DNA of 21,434 nt from JAKZSU01 sp047517485 (GTDB lineage: Bacteria; Pseudomonadota; Alphaproteobacteria; UBA7887). The stretch covers positions 1-21,434 of the forward strand of contig JAKZSU010000212.1 in assembly GCA_047517485.1 (NCBI GenBank). The letters run 5' to 3'. Made by a program: the position numbers and the translations under genes. Position 1 is the first letter of the stretch. The number at the start of each line of letters is the position of its first letter. Below the pieces are notes generated by a model. It was not told the origin of the DNA. It was given only the letters and a program-made list of their open reading frames with translations, and made no database searches. Of the stretch, positions 1 through 7,839 are shown in pieces.

Positions 1-52
1 GCCGCAGTGAGACGCTGTCAAAATCGTTCCGTAAGTCGATAGGCGCTGCCAT
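1..52 (-). CDS. Probable IS630-type transposase, N-terminal fragment (runs off left edge)
   Basis: Reading the minus strand from the ATG at 52 gives 17 codons before the window ends: M-A-A-P-I-D-L-R-N-D-F-D-S-V-S-L-R, followed by a partial codon. A Shine-Dalgarno-like GAGG (complement of 59-62) lies 6 bases upstream of the ATG. The pattern of a short polar start, a D-F/Y-D stretch and an L-R-R helix resembles the N-terminus of the winged-helix IS630-type transposases common in Rhodospirillales. If so, the element's terminus lies somewhere between 53 and about 165, upstream of rpmH. I could not find a convincing terminal repeat or a TA target duplication. The fragment is short, so family membership is an inference from pattern memory. 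It could be another small regulator or simply chance. Confidence 0.42.
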   Translation of the reverse strand, partial: MAAPIDLRNDFDSVSLR

Positions 53-169
53 GGCGAACCTCATTGGTTCACCACATTGAGTCAGAGATCGGACCGCTTG
101 GGAATCCCCAACGTGAGTCAGGCATTCCGCTCGGTGGTATCACATGACCAGTTTTGCCATCCGCCCGCA

Positions 170-198
170 TTGACTTAGCCCAGCCGAGACCGTATACA
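170..198 (+). promoter_or_regulatory. Sigma70-type promoter of the rpmH operon
   Basis: TTGACT (170-175) and TATACA (193-198) are separated by exactly 17 bases, close to the consensus for the housekeeping sigma factor. Transcription would start near 205, giving a leader of about 36 nt before the GTG start of rpmH, with GGAG at 228-231 as ribosome binding site. It is the best match to a -35/-10 pair in the window and probably drives rpmH, rnpA, yidD and yidC. Confidence 0.75.
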
Positions 199-240
199 CC
201 GCGCGGATTCCGAGATATTGGCGGTTTGGAGATAAAGTCG

Positions 241-375
241 GTGAAAAGAACCTATCAACCGAGCGTACTGGTACGCAAACGCCGCCATGGATTCCGTTCG
301 CGGATGGCGACGGTGGGTGGTCGGCGGGTATTGGCTAAACGCCGCGCCAAAGGGCGCAAGCGTCTGTCCGCATAG
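241..375 (+). CDS. rpmH: 50S ribosomal protein L34
   Basis: The 44-residue product is the classic L34: it begins with the K-R-T-Y-Q-P-S motif and ends in an arginine/lysine-rich tail with K-G-R-K-R-L-S-A. L34 is a small basic protein of the large ribosomal subunit that packs against 23S rRNA. The start is GTG at 241, because the family motif begins at the next codon; GGAG sits 9 bases upstream. Any upstream in-frame ATG would add residues that are not part of the family. It is the first gene of a promoter-proximal operon with rnpA starting 4 bases after its stop, an arrangement conserved across most bacteria. Confidence 0.97.
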   Translation: MKRTYQPSVLVRKRRHGFRSRMATVGGRRVLAKRRAKGRKRLSA

Positions 376-379
376 TCGG

Positions 380-760
380 GTGGTAGCACGCCTTCCACGG
401 CTGAAACGCCGCCCGGATTTCGTGAGAATTGCAAAAACCGGCCGGTCCAAGGCGATGCCTGGCCTGGTCTTGCAGTGCGCGCCGCGTGATCCCACGTGGG
501 TGGGGTCCTTGCCGCGCGTCGGCTTTACCGCGAGCCGCCGGGTCGGTGGCGCGGTGGCGCGCAATCGCGCGCGGCGCCGTCTGCGCGCGGTGGCCGATCA
601 GGTGATGGTCGATCATGCTCTGTACGATCGTGACTATGTGTTGATCGCGCGCGCAACAACGTGCGGGCGCGACTATGCGACGCTGACCAGCGATCTTCGG
701 CGCGCGCTCGAAAAGCTTGGCGCGCTGCGCACCGCGACGCAACAGGCGAGCGGCCGATGA
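380..760 (+). CDS. rnpA: Ribonuclease P protein component
   Basis: The product is about 126 residues and is the protein subunit of RNase P, which assists the catalytic RNA in removing 5' leaders from precursor tRNAs. The N-terminus R-L-K-R-R-P-D-F and the central basic signature A-R-N-R-A-R-R-R-L-R are diagnostic of the family. I place the start at GTG 380, 4 bases after the rpmH stop, because it precedes the conserved N-terminus by only a few residues. An in-frame ATG at 287 would run inside rpmH and add about 31 unrelated residues. The stop overlaps the yidD ATG by 4 bases (ATGA), so the two are probably translationally coupled. No strong ribosome binding site is seen at 380. Confidence 0.95.
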   Translation: MVARLPRLKRRPDFVRIAKTGRSKAMPGLVLQCAPRDPTWVGSLPRVGFTASRRVGGAVARNRARRRLRAVADQVMVDHALYDRDYVLIARATTCGRDYATLTSDLRRALEKLGALRTATQQASGR

Positions 761-1053
761 CGCCGTTGGCGCGCGGACTCGCCGCCTCGGTTCGGGCTTA
801 TCGCCTGGCGCTGCGGCCGCTGCTGCCGGCAAGCTGTCGATATACCCCGAGTTGCTCGGAATATGCGCTCGAATCCTTGGCCCGCCACGGCGCTTTGCGC
901 GGGGTTCGGTTGATCATCGGCCGCGTGCTGCGGTGTCAGCCGTGGGGCGGATTCGGCTACGACCCGGTGCCGGGAGACCCGATCGCCCGGCGCATGCGCG
1001 ACACCGCGGCCGCCATGCCGGATCATGGCTTAAGTCGAGAAATGGAGCGCTGA
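757..1053 (+). CDS. yidD: Membrane protein insertion efficiency factor YidD
   Basis: This 98-residue protein carries the family signature in order: C-R-Y-T-P-S-C-S-E-Y, then H-G-A-L-R-G, then R-C-Q-P-W-G-G-F-G-Y-D-P-V-P. YidD is a small membrane-associated protein encoded beside yidC in most bacteria and thought to assist YidC-dependent insertion. The ATG at 757 overlaps the rnpA stop, which fits a tightly packed operon. A longer in-frame reading from 661 exists but lies wholly within rnpA and has no family support. The C-terminal 15 residues after the D-P-V-P motif are variable, as is usual. Confidence 0.95.
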   Translation: MTPLARGLAASVRAYRLALRPLLPASCRYTPSCSEYALESLARHGALRGVRLIIGRVLRCQPWGGFGYDPVPGDPIARRMRDTAAAMPDHGLSREMER

Positions 1054-1058
1054 GACCG

Positions 1059-2804
1059 TTGGATCAAAAAAATCTTGTGGTTGCGATCGTCTTGTCGGTC
1101 GTGATCTTGCTCGGCTTCCAGATGCTGTTCCCGGGACCGCCGCCGCCGCCGCCGCCGCCGCCGGAGGAGAGTTCAGCCACCGCGGATACGGTCGCTGACG
1201 GGAGCGCCGACATTCCCTCGGTGCCGGCGGCCGATGACGGCCAGCCCGCGGTGGTGGGGCAATCCGACGATCCCGAGAGCGTGCCCCGCGACGACAGTCC
1301 GCGCCTGCCGATCGACGCCGGCGAGAACGGGCGTTTGATCGGTTCGGTGGCGCTGGTCGGCGGCCGTATCGACGATCTGACGCTTGCCGACTACCGCGAG
1401 ACGGTCGATCCCGAGAGCCCGCAAATCCGCCTTCTCGCCCCGCCCGGCGCGGCGAGTCCCTATTTCGCCGAGTTCGGCTGGGCCGCCGATGAACGCGAGG
1501 GGGTGGGCCCGACACCGGGGCCGCAAACCGAGTGGAGCACGTCGGATTCGCGGCTGTCCCCAGGCTCTCCGATCACCCTCACTTGGGACAATGGCGAGGG
1601 GCTTCACTTCAGCCGCAAGATCGCCATCGACGAAAACTTCATGTTCGCGGTGACCCAGTCGGTCGCCAATCGGTCCGATGCGCCGGTGACCTTGCATCCC
1701 TACGGCCGTATCAGTCGCACCGACGAGCCGACGACGCTCGGATTCTACATTTTGCACGAGGGGCCCTTGGGTGTCTTCGGCGGCACGCTGAAGGAGGTCG
1801 ACTACAGCGATCTTCGCGAAACCCCGACCATCGAGCAGTCGACGACCGGCGGTTGGATTGGCATTACCGACAAATTTTGGCTGGCCGCGCTGGTGCCTGA
1901 CCAAAAGATGGCCGCCAACACCCGGTTTCACTTCAGCAATCGCGGTGGGCGCGACAAATTCCAGGTCGATTATCTGCTCGAACCCATGGTTATCCCGGTC
2001 GGCGGCAGCGCCGAAGTCACCAATCGCCTGTTTGCGGGCGCCAAGGAAGTCGCTCTTCTCGACGAGTATGCCGAGCAGCTGGGGATCATCAATTTCGATC
2101 TGTCGGTCGATTTCGGATGGTTTTTTTACCTCACCAAACCGCTGTATTACGTACTGCACAGCTTCTATGGCTGGTTCGGTAACTTTGGCCTGGCGATTCT
2201 CGGTCTGACGGTGATCATCAAGCTGTTCTTCTTCCCGCTCGCCAACAAATCCTATGCCGCGATGAGCAAGCTCAAGACGCTGCAGCCGCAGATGATGGAG
2301 TTGCGCGAGAAATACAGCGACGACAAGCAGAAGCTCAACGCCGAGGTGATGGGGCTCTATAAACGCGAAAAAGCCAATCCAATGGCCGGCTGCCTGCCCA
2401 TCGTGGTTCAGATTCCGGTGTTTTTCGCGCTCTACAAGGTTCTGTTCGTCTCGATCGAGATGCGTCACGCGCCGTTTTACGGTTGGATCAGTGATCTCTC
2501 CGCGCCCGACCCGACCAACCTGTTCAACCTGTTCGGCTTGATCCCGTTTACGCCCCCAGATTTTCTCGCGATCGGCCTCTGGCCGTTGGCGATGGGTTTG
2601 ACGATGTTTCTCCAGCAAAAGCTCAATCCGGCACCCCCCGATCCTATGCAGGCCCGGATAATGATGATGCTACCGCTGATTTTCGTCTTCCTGTTCGCCA
2701 CCTTCCCCGCCGGACTGGTGCTCTATTGGACGTGGAACAATGTTCTGTCGATCGCGCAGCAATGGCTGATCATGCGGCGAGTGACCGCAAAGACCAAGAC
2801 ATAG
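1059..2804 (+). CDS. yidC: Membrane protein insertase YidC
   Basis: YidC inserts and folds inner-membrane proteins, alone or with SecYEG. The start is TTG at 1059, which gives the expected M-D-Q-K-N N-terminus and has GGAG 11 bases upstream; upstream in-frame codons overlap yidD. The 581-residue product shows a first membrane segment (about 6-24), then a run of nine prolines (27-35) in an acidic linker, a large periplasmic beta domain (roughly 90-345) and the conserved insertase core (about 351-575) with further membrane helices. Core motifs include F-F-P-L-A-N-K-S-Y and N-P-M-A-G-C-L-P. Lysine occupies the place of the core arginine of E. coli YidC, in the I-I-K-L-F-F-F-P segment; I believe this is usual in alphaproteobacteria. 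It sits 5 bases after yidD. Confidence 0.97.
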   Translation: MDQKNLVVAIVLSVVILLGFQMLFPGPPPPPPPPPEESSATADTVADGSADIPSVPAADDGQPAVVGQSDDPESVPRDDSPRLPIDAGENGRLIGSVALVGGRIDDLTLADYRETVDPESPQIRLLAPPGAASPYFAEFGWAADEREGVGPTPGPQTEWSTSDSRLSPGSPITLTWDNGEGLHFSRKIAIDENFMFAVTQSVANRSDAPVTLHPYGRISRTDEPTTLGFYILHEGPLGVFGGTLKEVDYSDLRETPTIEQSTTGGWIGITDKFWLAALVPDQKMAANTRFHFSNRGGRDKFQVDYLLEPMVIPVGGSAEVTNRLFAGAKEVALLDEYAEQLGIINFDLSVDFGWFFYLTKPLYYVLHSFYGWFGNFGLAILGLTVIIKLFFFPLANKSYAAMSKLKTLQPQMMELREKYSDDKQKLNAEVMGLYKREKANPMAGCLPIVVQIPVFFALYKVLFVSIEMRHAPFYGWISDLSAPDPTNLFNLFGLIPFTPPDFLAIGLWPLAMGLTMFLQQKLNPAPPDPMQARIMMMLPLIFVFLFATFPAGLVLYWTWNNVLSIAQQWLIMRRVTAKTKT

Positions 2805-2820
2805 CCGCCCGCGGTGACCG

Positions 2821-3480
2821 ATGACCACGGATCACCAAGAATTCGACGCCGCCGCCTTGGAAGCGGGCCGGCTGCTGTTCGCCCAATCGTGTGACTTTGT
2901 CTCGGGCGCGAACTCCCTCCAGGGATTGCCCCCCAACGGCTTGACCGAGGTTGCCTTCGCGGGGCGCTCGAACGTCGGTAAATCCAGCCTTATCAACAGT
3001 TTGACCGGCAGAAATACGCTCGCGCGGATCTCCAACACCCCGGGCCGGACGCGGCAGGTCAATTTCTTCAATCTCGGCGATCGGCTGATGCTCGTCGATC
3101 TCCCGGGCTATGGCTATGCGCGCGCGCCAAAGAGCGATATCGCCGCTTGGACGGCCCTGATCGAGGCCTATTTGCGCGGTCGTCCGAGCCTGCGCCGAAC
3201 CAGCCTGCTGATCGACGGCCGCCACGGCTTGAAGGACAGCGACAAGACCCTGATGGCGATGCTGGACGAAGCCGCCGTGGTCTATCAGATCGTCCTGACC
3301 AAATGCGACAAGCTGAGCGACGCGGCGCTGGCCAAGCGGCGCGATGACATGGGCAAAGCTCTGGCGGCGCACGCCGCCGCCTATCCCGAGATTGTCGCGA
3401 CTAGCGCGCGGGCGGGAACCGGGGTCGATAATTTGCGCGCCGGTCTTGCGGCGCTGGCGGAACCCCGGCGCTTGCGGTAA
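2821..3480 (+). CDS. engB: Ribosome biogenesis GTPase EngB (YihA/YsxC)
   Basis: This 219-residue GTPase assists late assembly of the large ribosomal subunit. All G motifs are visible: G1 G-R-S-N-V-G-K-S (48-55), the G2/switch region N-T-P-G-R-T-R-Q (72-79), G3 D-L-P-G-Y-G (93-98), G4 T-K-C-D-K (160-164) and G5 S-A-R (195-197). The G4 cysteine is normal for EngB. It starts 16 bases after yidC with only a weak G-G-T-G-A-like ribosome binding site, so it is probably cotranscribed. The yidC-engB-argB order is common in alphaproteobacteria. Confidence 0.96.
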   Translation: MTTDHQEFDAAALEAGRLLFAQSCDFVSGANSLQGLPPNGLTEVAFAGRSNVGKSSLINSLTGRNTLARISNTPGRTRQVNFFNLGDRLMLVDLPGYGYARAPKSDIAAWTALIEAYLRGRPSLRRTSLLIDGRHGLKDSDKTLMAMLDEAAVVYQIVLTKCDKLSDAALAKRRDDMGKALAAHAAAYPEIVATSARAGTGVDNLRAGLAALAEPRRLR

Positions 3481-3514
3481 ACCCAGGGCCTCCTGAATCT
3501 AGAGTCGAGCCGCC

Positions 3515-4426
3515 ATGGCCAAGACCGATTTTACCCCACGCGACGAGCAATTGCGCACGGCGGAGACGCTGTCCGAGGCGTTGCCATATATGCGGCGCTT
3601 TGCCGGCCACACTTTCGTGATCAAGTTAGGCGGGCATGCGATGGGCGACGAGTCGCTGGCGCAGATGTTCGCGCGCGATGTGGCGCTGCTCAAACAGGTG
3701 GGGATAAACCCGGTCGTCGTTCATGGCGGCGGCCCGCAAATCGGCGCCATGCTCGACCGCTTGAAGATCGAGAGTTCGTTCGTCAACGGTTTGCGGGTAA
3801 CCGATAAAGCGACGGTCGAGATCGTCGAGATGGTGTTGGCCGGCCGGATCAACAAACAGATCGCCTCGGCGATCAATCGCGCCGGCGGCACGGCGATCGG
3901 CCTGTCGGGCAAGGACGGCCATTTGATCCAGGCGCGCCGGCTCGAACGCACCGTCCGCGATCCCGATTCGAACATCGAGAAAGTTCTCGATCTCGGCTTT
4001 GTCGGCGAACCCGAGCGGATCGACCCCAGGGTTCTCCAGACCCTGGCCGATTCCGACATCATTCCGGTGGTCGCGCCGATCGGGGTCGGCGCCGCGGGGG
4101 AGACCTACAATATCAACGCCGACACGGCGGCGGGCGCGGTCGCGTCGGCTTTGGCGGCGAGCAAATTGGTGATGTTGACCGATGTTCCGGGGGTGCTCGA
4201 CAAATCCGGCGCCTTGATCACCAGGCTAACCCCGGCTTCGGCGCGCGCCCTGATCGAGGACGGCACCGTCGCCGACGGCATGGTGCCCAAGGTCGAGACC
4301 TGCATTGACGCGGTCGAAGGCGCGACCGAGGCGGCGCATATTCTCGACGGCAGAATTCCCCACGTCGTGTTGCTCGAGGTCTTTACCGCGCACGGCGCCG
4401 GCACGATGATCGTCGATACCGCCTAG
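3515..4426 (+). CDS. argB: Acetylglutamate kinase
   Basis: ArgB phosphorylates N-acetyl-L-glutamate with ATP, the second step of arginine synthesis. The 303-residue length is typical. Visible motifs are the nucleotide-binding V-I-K-L-G-G-H-A-M (35-43), H-G-G-G-P-Q (70-75) for the acetylglutamate site, N-G-L-R-V-T-D (91-97), and the C-terminal stretch D-G-M-V-P-K that closes the active site. The ATG at 3515 lies 34 bases after engB; the ribosome binding site is weak (GAG in the preceding dozen bases). It is the last gene of the plus-strand run. The next gene on this strand is 3.4 kb away, beyond an opposite-strand signalling pair. Confidence 0.97.
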   Translation: MAKTDFTPRDEQLRTAETLSEALPYMRRFAGHTFVIKLGGHAMGDESLAQMFARDVALLKQVGINPVVVHGGGPQIGAMLDRLKIESSFVNGLRVTDKATVEIVEMVLAGRINKQIASAINRAGGTAIGLSGKDGHLIQARRLERTVRDPDSNIEKVLDLGFVGEPERIDPRVLQTLADSDIIPVVAPIGVGAAGETYNINADTAAGAVASALAASKLVMLTDVPGVLDKSGALITRLTPASARALIEDGTVADGMVPKVETCIDAVEGATEAAHILDGRIPHVVLLEVFTAHGAGTMIVDTA

Positions 4427-4443
4427 CCCATATAACTTTTATA

Positions 4444-4535
4444 CCGAGCTGCATTGAGTGAACCTCATTGCCGCTCGGCAAGCGCGACCGCGCGCCCGAG
4501 CCAATGCGAGGCCAGCCTGCGTGGCGCTTGAACGC
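4444..4535. repeat. Dispersed structured repeat, copy A (divergent hairpin plus 57-bp core)
   Basis: The core at 4479-4535 (starting CAAGCGCGACC and ending CTTGAACGC) is 57 bp and differs from copy B at one base and from copy C at four. In copies B and C the core is preceded directly by a tight 11-bp hairpin. Here the same place holds a looser inverted repeat, CCGAGC (4444-4449) with GCTCGG (4473-4478), with a 23-base loop. Copy A is therefore either a variant or a partial copy. No coding function is seen. Confidence 0.8.
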
Positions 4536-4547
4536 GCTTTAAATCAA

Positions 4548-4629
4548 CCGGCCTGCGCGATGCGCAGTCCGGCAAGCGCGACCGCGCGCCCGAGCCAATG
4601 CGAGGTCAGCCTGCGTGGCGCTTGAACGC
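4548..4629. repeat. Dispersed structured repeat, copy B
   Basis: This 82-bp copy has a hairpin at 4548-4572 (CCGGCCTGCGC, loop GAT, GCGCAGTCCGG; one mismatched pair) followed by the 57-bp core at 4573-4629. It lies 12 bases after the end of the copy A core, forming a near-tandem pair. On the minus strand the hairpin falls downstream of the DUF2336 gene and is followed by a T-rich stretch, so it may double as a weak terminator for that gene. Confidence 0.85.
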
Positions 4630-4633
4630 CTTA

Positions 4634-4666
4634 CAAACTACGATGATTCTTACTCATCGCAGTTTG
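4634..4666. terminator. Hairpin just beyond the DUF2336 stop codon, probable terminator
   Basis: CAAACT-A-CGATGA pairs with TCATCG-C-AGTTTG around a 7-base loop, giving two 6-bp stems separated by one mismatch. It begins 3 bases beyond the DUF2336 stop codon on the minus strand and is the last hairpin before that gene on the plus strand. On the plus strand it is followed by GTTTT; on the minus strand no clear T-run follows. It may serve converging transcripts from argB and the DUF2336 operon. Confidence 0.5.
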
Positions 4667-4669
4667 GTT

Positions 4670-5998
4670 TTACGCCAAGAACTGCTCCAGGCGTCGCTTC
4701 AGCGCCGCCGGCGACCGCGGGTAGTCGATGCCGTTCTTGGCATAAATAACGTCGTTGGTGGGAATTCGCGCGACCTTGATCTGATACTCGATGGCGGTGC
4801 GCATCGACACCCCCGCGTGCCAGCAGATCGCCACGACATCGATCGCCGAGCCGGTGTGCAGGAAATTCTGGATTTCAGCGAACTCGATCTCGGTCAGGTG
4901 GCTCAAGGCGTGGATCGCGAAATCGCGATCGTTCTGGTCGATACGTTCGCAAATATTTTCGTCGCTAAGGCCATCTTCGTCGAACAAAGCGGCGACATCT
5001 TGTGCCGCATCGCGTTCCGTCGGCTCATCGTCGGCACCGGCGGCGCCATCCGCCGCGTCGTCCCCTTCATCCTCGGTCAGTCGGTCCCCCACCCTATCCG
5101 AAACCGCCTCGGCCATGGCCGCCGAGAGCAGGTTGGCGTCTTGCAAACCGCTGATCAGGGATGACGATACGAACCGGGCAATGCGATCGACGGCGGACTT
5201 CGAGAGTTCCGGCCGCAGAACCAACGGGCGATGCCAAGGTTTGCGCGAGGACGCGCGATCGATCAGTTCGTCGAGCGTTTCCTCGCGAATTTGCGCGCTC
5301 GGGTTGGCTAGGAGTTCGGCCACCGCTTCGGTGTCGTTGTTCGCGACAATGCCGTCGCACAGCGGCGCGGCGAGGCCTTGGCGGCGCGAAATCGCACTGA
5401 GCGCACCCTGAACCGGTGAACTGTTGATGATTTCGAGTAGCGAATCGTCGTCGAGCAGGGGCGAGTATTCGAGGACCGGCGCGGCGACGACCAACTCGAC
5501 GTCGCGGGCGAGCAAAAGCATCATTTCGGCAGGCACGTTATCGAGGGTCTTGAGTTCCTCGGCGATAACTTGACGGACTCGCGGCAGCACGTCGGCGGCG
5601 AGAAGACCCAGGGCTTCGAGGGTAAGAGTCTCGAGTTGGGCCTTTTCGTGGCGGCTCAGATCCGGCGCCAGCCGCGAGATCTTGCGCGCGAGATCGAGCC
5701 GAACCGACGCCTGGGAATCGCCGGCGAGCACGATATCGGCCTGGCGCGGCGAGGCGGGATTGTTGGCGATCGCGCGGCGAACCTCTGGGTGCGCATCCTC
5801 GGCCAGGAAATAGAGGATTTCCGGCGCCGTATTGGTGTTCGCGGCCAGCGATCGGCGAACCTCGGAGTTCTGATTGCGCGCGAGAGTGCTCGCTTCGACA
5901 TAGCCGGACGTGCTCGACGACGTCTGCGACGTCCGCTCGGCGTCGCCCACCAGCACCTCTTCGCCAGGCCCGTCATCGGTTGACTTAATCATCGGCAT
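4670..5998 (-). CDS. DUF2336 domain protein (HEAT-like repeats)
   Basis: The 442-residue product matches the DUF2336 family of alphaproteobacteria. Its first 250 residues hold short alpha-helical repeats with recurring N-x-x-x-x-V-R-R and A-x-N/D-x-x-x-A-P-E-I motifs, like HEAT/leucine-rich-variant repeats. The middle is conserved family sequence around H-R-P-L-V-L-R-P-E-L-S, and an acidic low-complexity segment precedes the C-terminal helices. No catalytic motif is seen. I chose the ATG at 5998 because G-G-A-G lies 6 bases upstream; ATG 5992 is an alternative and 6031 lies deeper in the upstream gene. The start overlaps the end of the diguanylate cyclase gene, so the two are probably coupled. 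Its molecular function is not established here; a scaffold or signalling partner is my inference from the repeats and the neighbour. Confidence 0.85.
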   Translation of the reverse strand: MPMIKSTDDGPGEEVLVGDAERTSQTSSSTSGYVEASTLARNQNSEVRRSLAANTNTAPEILYFLAEDAHPEVRRAIANNPASPRQADIVLAGDSQASVRLDLARKISRLAPDLSRHEKAQLETLTLEALGLLAADVLPRVRQVIAEELKTLDNVPAEMMLLLARDVELVVAAPVLEYSPLLDDDSLLEIINSSPVQGALSAISRRQGLAAPLCDGIVANNDTEAVAELLANPSAQIREETLDELIDRASSRKPWHRPLVLRPELSKSAVDRIARFVSSSLISGLQDANLLSAAMAEAVSDRVGDRLTEDEGDDAADGAAGADDEPTERDAAQDVAALFDEDGLSDENICERIDQNDRDFAIHALSHLTEIEFAEIQNFLHTGSAIDVVAICWHAGVSMRTAIEYQIKVARIPTNDVIYAKNGIDYPRSPAALKRRLEQFLA

Positions 5999-7748
5999 CG
6001 CCCTCTCCGAGCCCCTGCGCGTTCGCCACATGATAGCTCGATCGGCCGTGATCGCGCTTCGCTATGTACATCGCGTGGTCGGCGCGCTCCATCAGACTGT
6101 CGAGACTTTCGTTCGAGTCGGGATCGAAGTTCGCCAATCCAATCGACAAGCCGAACGGATGACCCTCGACCGCCGGCACGGCCGCGCTCAAGGCATCGGT
6201 GTCGGCCAATGCCTTGGCCTTGATTTCCCCACCGCTGTCGCCCGCGTCATCGAGCCAAAGCGCGAACTCGTCGCCGCCGACGCGGGCGAGCACGTCGCTG
6301 CCGCGGCTGCCGTCGTTCAGATAAGCGGCGACCTTGAGCAGCGCCTCGTCGCCGGGACCGTGTCCATGGTGATCATTGATCGCCTTGAAATTGTCGAGGT
6401 CGATGTAGAGCAGAGCGGCGCGGCGCCCGTTTCGTATCGCGAGACTCATGCGTCTTCCCGCTTCGTCGGTAAAGGCACGCCGGTTGAGCAGTCCGGTGAG
6501 ACTGTCGGTGCGTGATAAGAGTTCGAGTTTTTCGTGATTCGAAGCTTGTTCGATGGCGATTCCGAGTTGCCCGGCAACCCCGGCAAGCAGATCGCGGTCA
6601 TCGTCGTTCCATTCGGCGCCGTGCGCACGGACCACGGCGACGCCGCCATTGACCGATTTCGCGTATTGCGACGGTGCAATCAAGGTCCCGTCGATATTGC
6701 GCATCGCGGCGATGCCGCTATCGGTCCCGTCCGCGAACGTTTGCAATTGGCGCAAAACCTGTTCCGGTACCACCGCGCCGTCGGGTTCGGCGACCGCGAC
6801 ATACGCCTTGTTCTTGTCGTCGAGGCGCAATACCCAACAGGCGGACAGGTCGAGAGCATCGACAATGGCGCGCGTCGCCGCTTCGAACATCGCGCTGATC
6901 ACCACCTCGTTACGCATCGCGCGAAGAATGGAATCGAGCGTCTGCTCGCGCCGGCGCGCCACCGCGAGCGCCAAATCCTTGGCCCGGCTGGCGGTGATAT
7001 CGCGGCTGATGCCGCGGGCGCCGCTCCACTCAACGTCCGGGTCGAAGAGCGGCAGGCTGGAGACCTTGAGGCACGCCGCGCCGCCGTCGGCCGAGCGCAT
7101 CCAGATGATCGCTTCGACCGCGGGTTGATCGCTGTCGAACGGGAGGCGGCTTGGAGCCTCGAGCTCCGGCACGACAAAATCGCCGGCCTTTCGTCCGATC
7201 AACTGATCGGGATGGAAGCCAAGGACGCCGCCCGGGGAGACAAATACGAAACGGCCGTCGCACCCGGTTTCCCACGCGAAATCCGAGGAACAGTCGACCA
7301 GATCCTTGTAGCGCTGGCGCGATTCAACCAGCGCGTTGCGAAGATTGTTCTCGAGCGTCACATTGCGCCCGAAGACCATCACCCCGGTCACGATAGTGCC
7401 CGCCGTGGCTGCCGGCACCAGCGTCAAATCGAGCGTCCCGCCGCCCATGGCATGGGGCAAGGTGACCATTTCGGTGGTCGCCCCGCCGCCGCGGTACACA
7501 TCCGCCACGCTTTCGGGCAGATCGTCGAGGGTGCCGTCGCGCAACGCCGCGACCAGATCGCTCGCCTGGGCATTGGCGAATAGCACGCCGCCGTCGTGCG
7601 CCGCCAGGAACGCCGGTCCGGGATAGGCCTGGATGACGTCTTCCGGCGCAAACAGAGTCCGTTTGGTCTCGCCCTGGTCGATCTGAGCGAGAGCAGGCGT
7701 GCGGGTGTCAAACGTGCTGGTCAAGACATCCTCGCGGCGGTCAAACAA
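5985..7748 (-). CDS. PAS-PAS-GAF-GGDEF diguanylate cyclase
   Basis: This 587-residue protein should make cyclic di-GMP from two GTP. Domains in order: a PAS-like sensor (about 36-130), a second PAS with the N-terminal Y-K-D-L-V-D-C-S-S-D-F-A-W-E pattern (145-255), a GAF-like domain (275-402) and a GGDEF domain (412-575). The active-site motif is intact G-G-D-E-F (491-495), and the inhibitory I-site R-G-S-D (482-485) sits the canonical five residues before it, so product feedback is expected. No EAL domain or membrane segment is visible, so it is probably cytoplasmic. The start is unsure: TTG at 7748 has no good ribosome binding site, while TTG at 7724 has GAGG five bases upstream. It overlaps the DUF2336 gene and diverges from the HAD gene. 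Confidence 0.9.
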   Translation of the reverse strand: MFDRREDVLTSTFDTRTPALAQIDQGETKRTLFAPEDVIQAYPGPAFLAAHDGGVLFANAQASDLVAALRDGTLDDLPESVADVYRGGGATTEMVTLPHAMGGGTLDLTLVPAATAGTIVTGVMVFGRNVTLENNLRNALVESRQRYKDLVDCSSDFAWETGCDGRFVFVSPGGVLGFHPDQLIGRKAGDFVVPELEAPSRLPFDSDQPAVEAIIWMRSADGGAACLKVSSLPLFDPDVEWSGARGISRDITASRAKDLALAVARRREQTLDSILRAMRNEVVISAMFEAATRAIVDALDLSACWVLRLDDKNKAYVAVAEPDGAVVPEQVLRQLQTFADGTDSGIAAMRNIDGTLIAPSQYAKSVNGGVAVVRAHGAEWNDDDRDLLAGVAGQLGIAIEQASNHEKLELLSRTDSLTGLLNRRAFTDEAGRRMSLAIRNGRRAALLYIDLDNFKAINDHHGHGPGDEALLKVAAYLNDGSRGSDVLARVGGDEFALWLDDAGDSGGEIKAKALADTDALSAAVPAVEGHPFGLSIGLANFDPDSNESLDSLMERADHAMYIAKRDHGRSSYHVANAQGLGEGDADD

Positions 7749-7839
7749 CTGAAATCGCGCACCTGTGTCTCACCTTTTGTCCGCCCCCCTCATCCGTCCC
7801 CGCGCTCATCCGCGGTCGGCGGGCCTTGAAGCGGCGACC

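Noticed and set aside
51..80. Nine-codon plus-strand open frame upstream of rpmH (leader peptide)
   Set aside because: It has no ribosome binding site, lies upstream of the promoter at 170-198, and overlaps the start of the minus-strand transposase-like gene.
98..111. Small inverted repeat TTGGG/CCCAA before the rpmH promoter as a terminator
   Set aside because: The stem is only 5 bp with no T-run, so it is not convincing.
1173..2618. 481-residue minus-strand frame inside yidC
   Set aside because: YidC motifs fix the coding strand; the antisense frame has no recognisable family.
4436..4470. Possible remnant of an insertion-sequence end: shares GAACCTCATTG with 56-66 and a TATACC-x4-TGCAT pattern with the ends of the 275-bp element
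   Set aside because: The shared words are short and chance matches of this length are expected in 21 kb. No matching partner end or target duplication was found.
4476..4629. CRISPR-like pair of repeats
   Set aside because: There are only two neighbouring copies with a 34-bp stretch between cores that is itself part of the repeat hairpin, no spacers of regular size and no cas genes.
6534..7583. 349-residue plus-strand frame opposite the diguanylate cyclase
   Set aside because: The intact GGDEF, PAS and GAF motifs are on the minus strand; this frame is a shadow.
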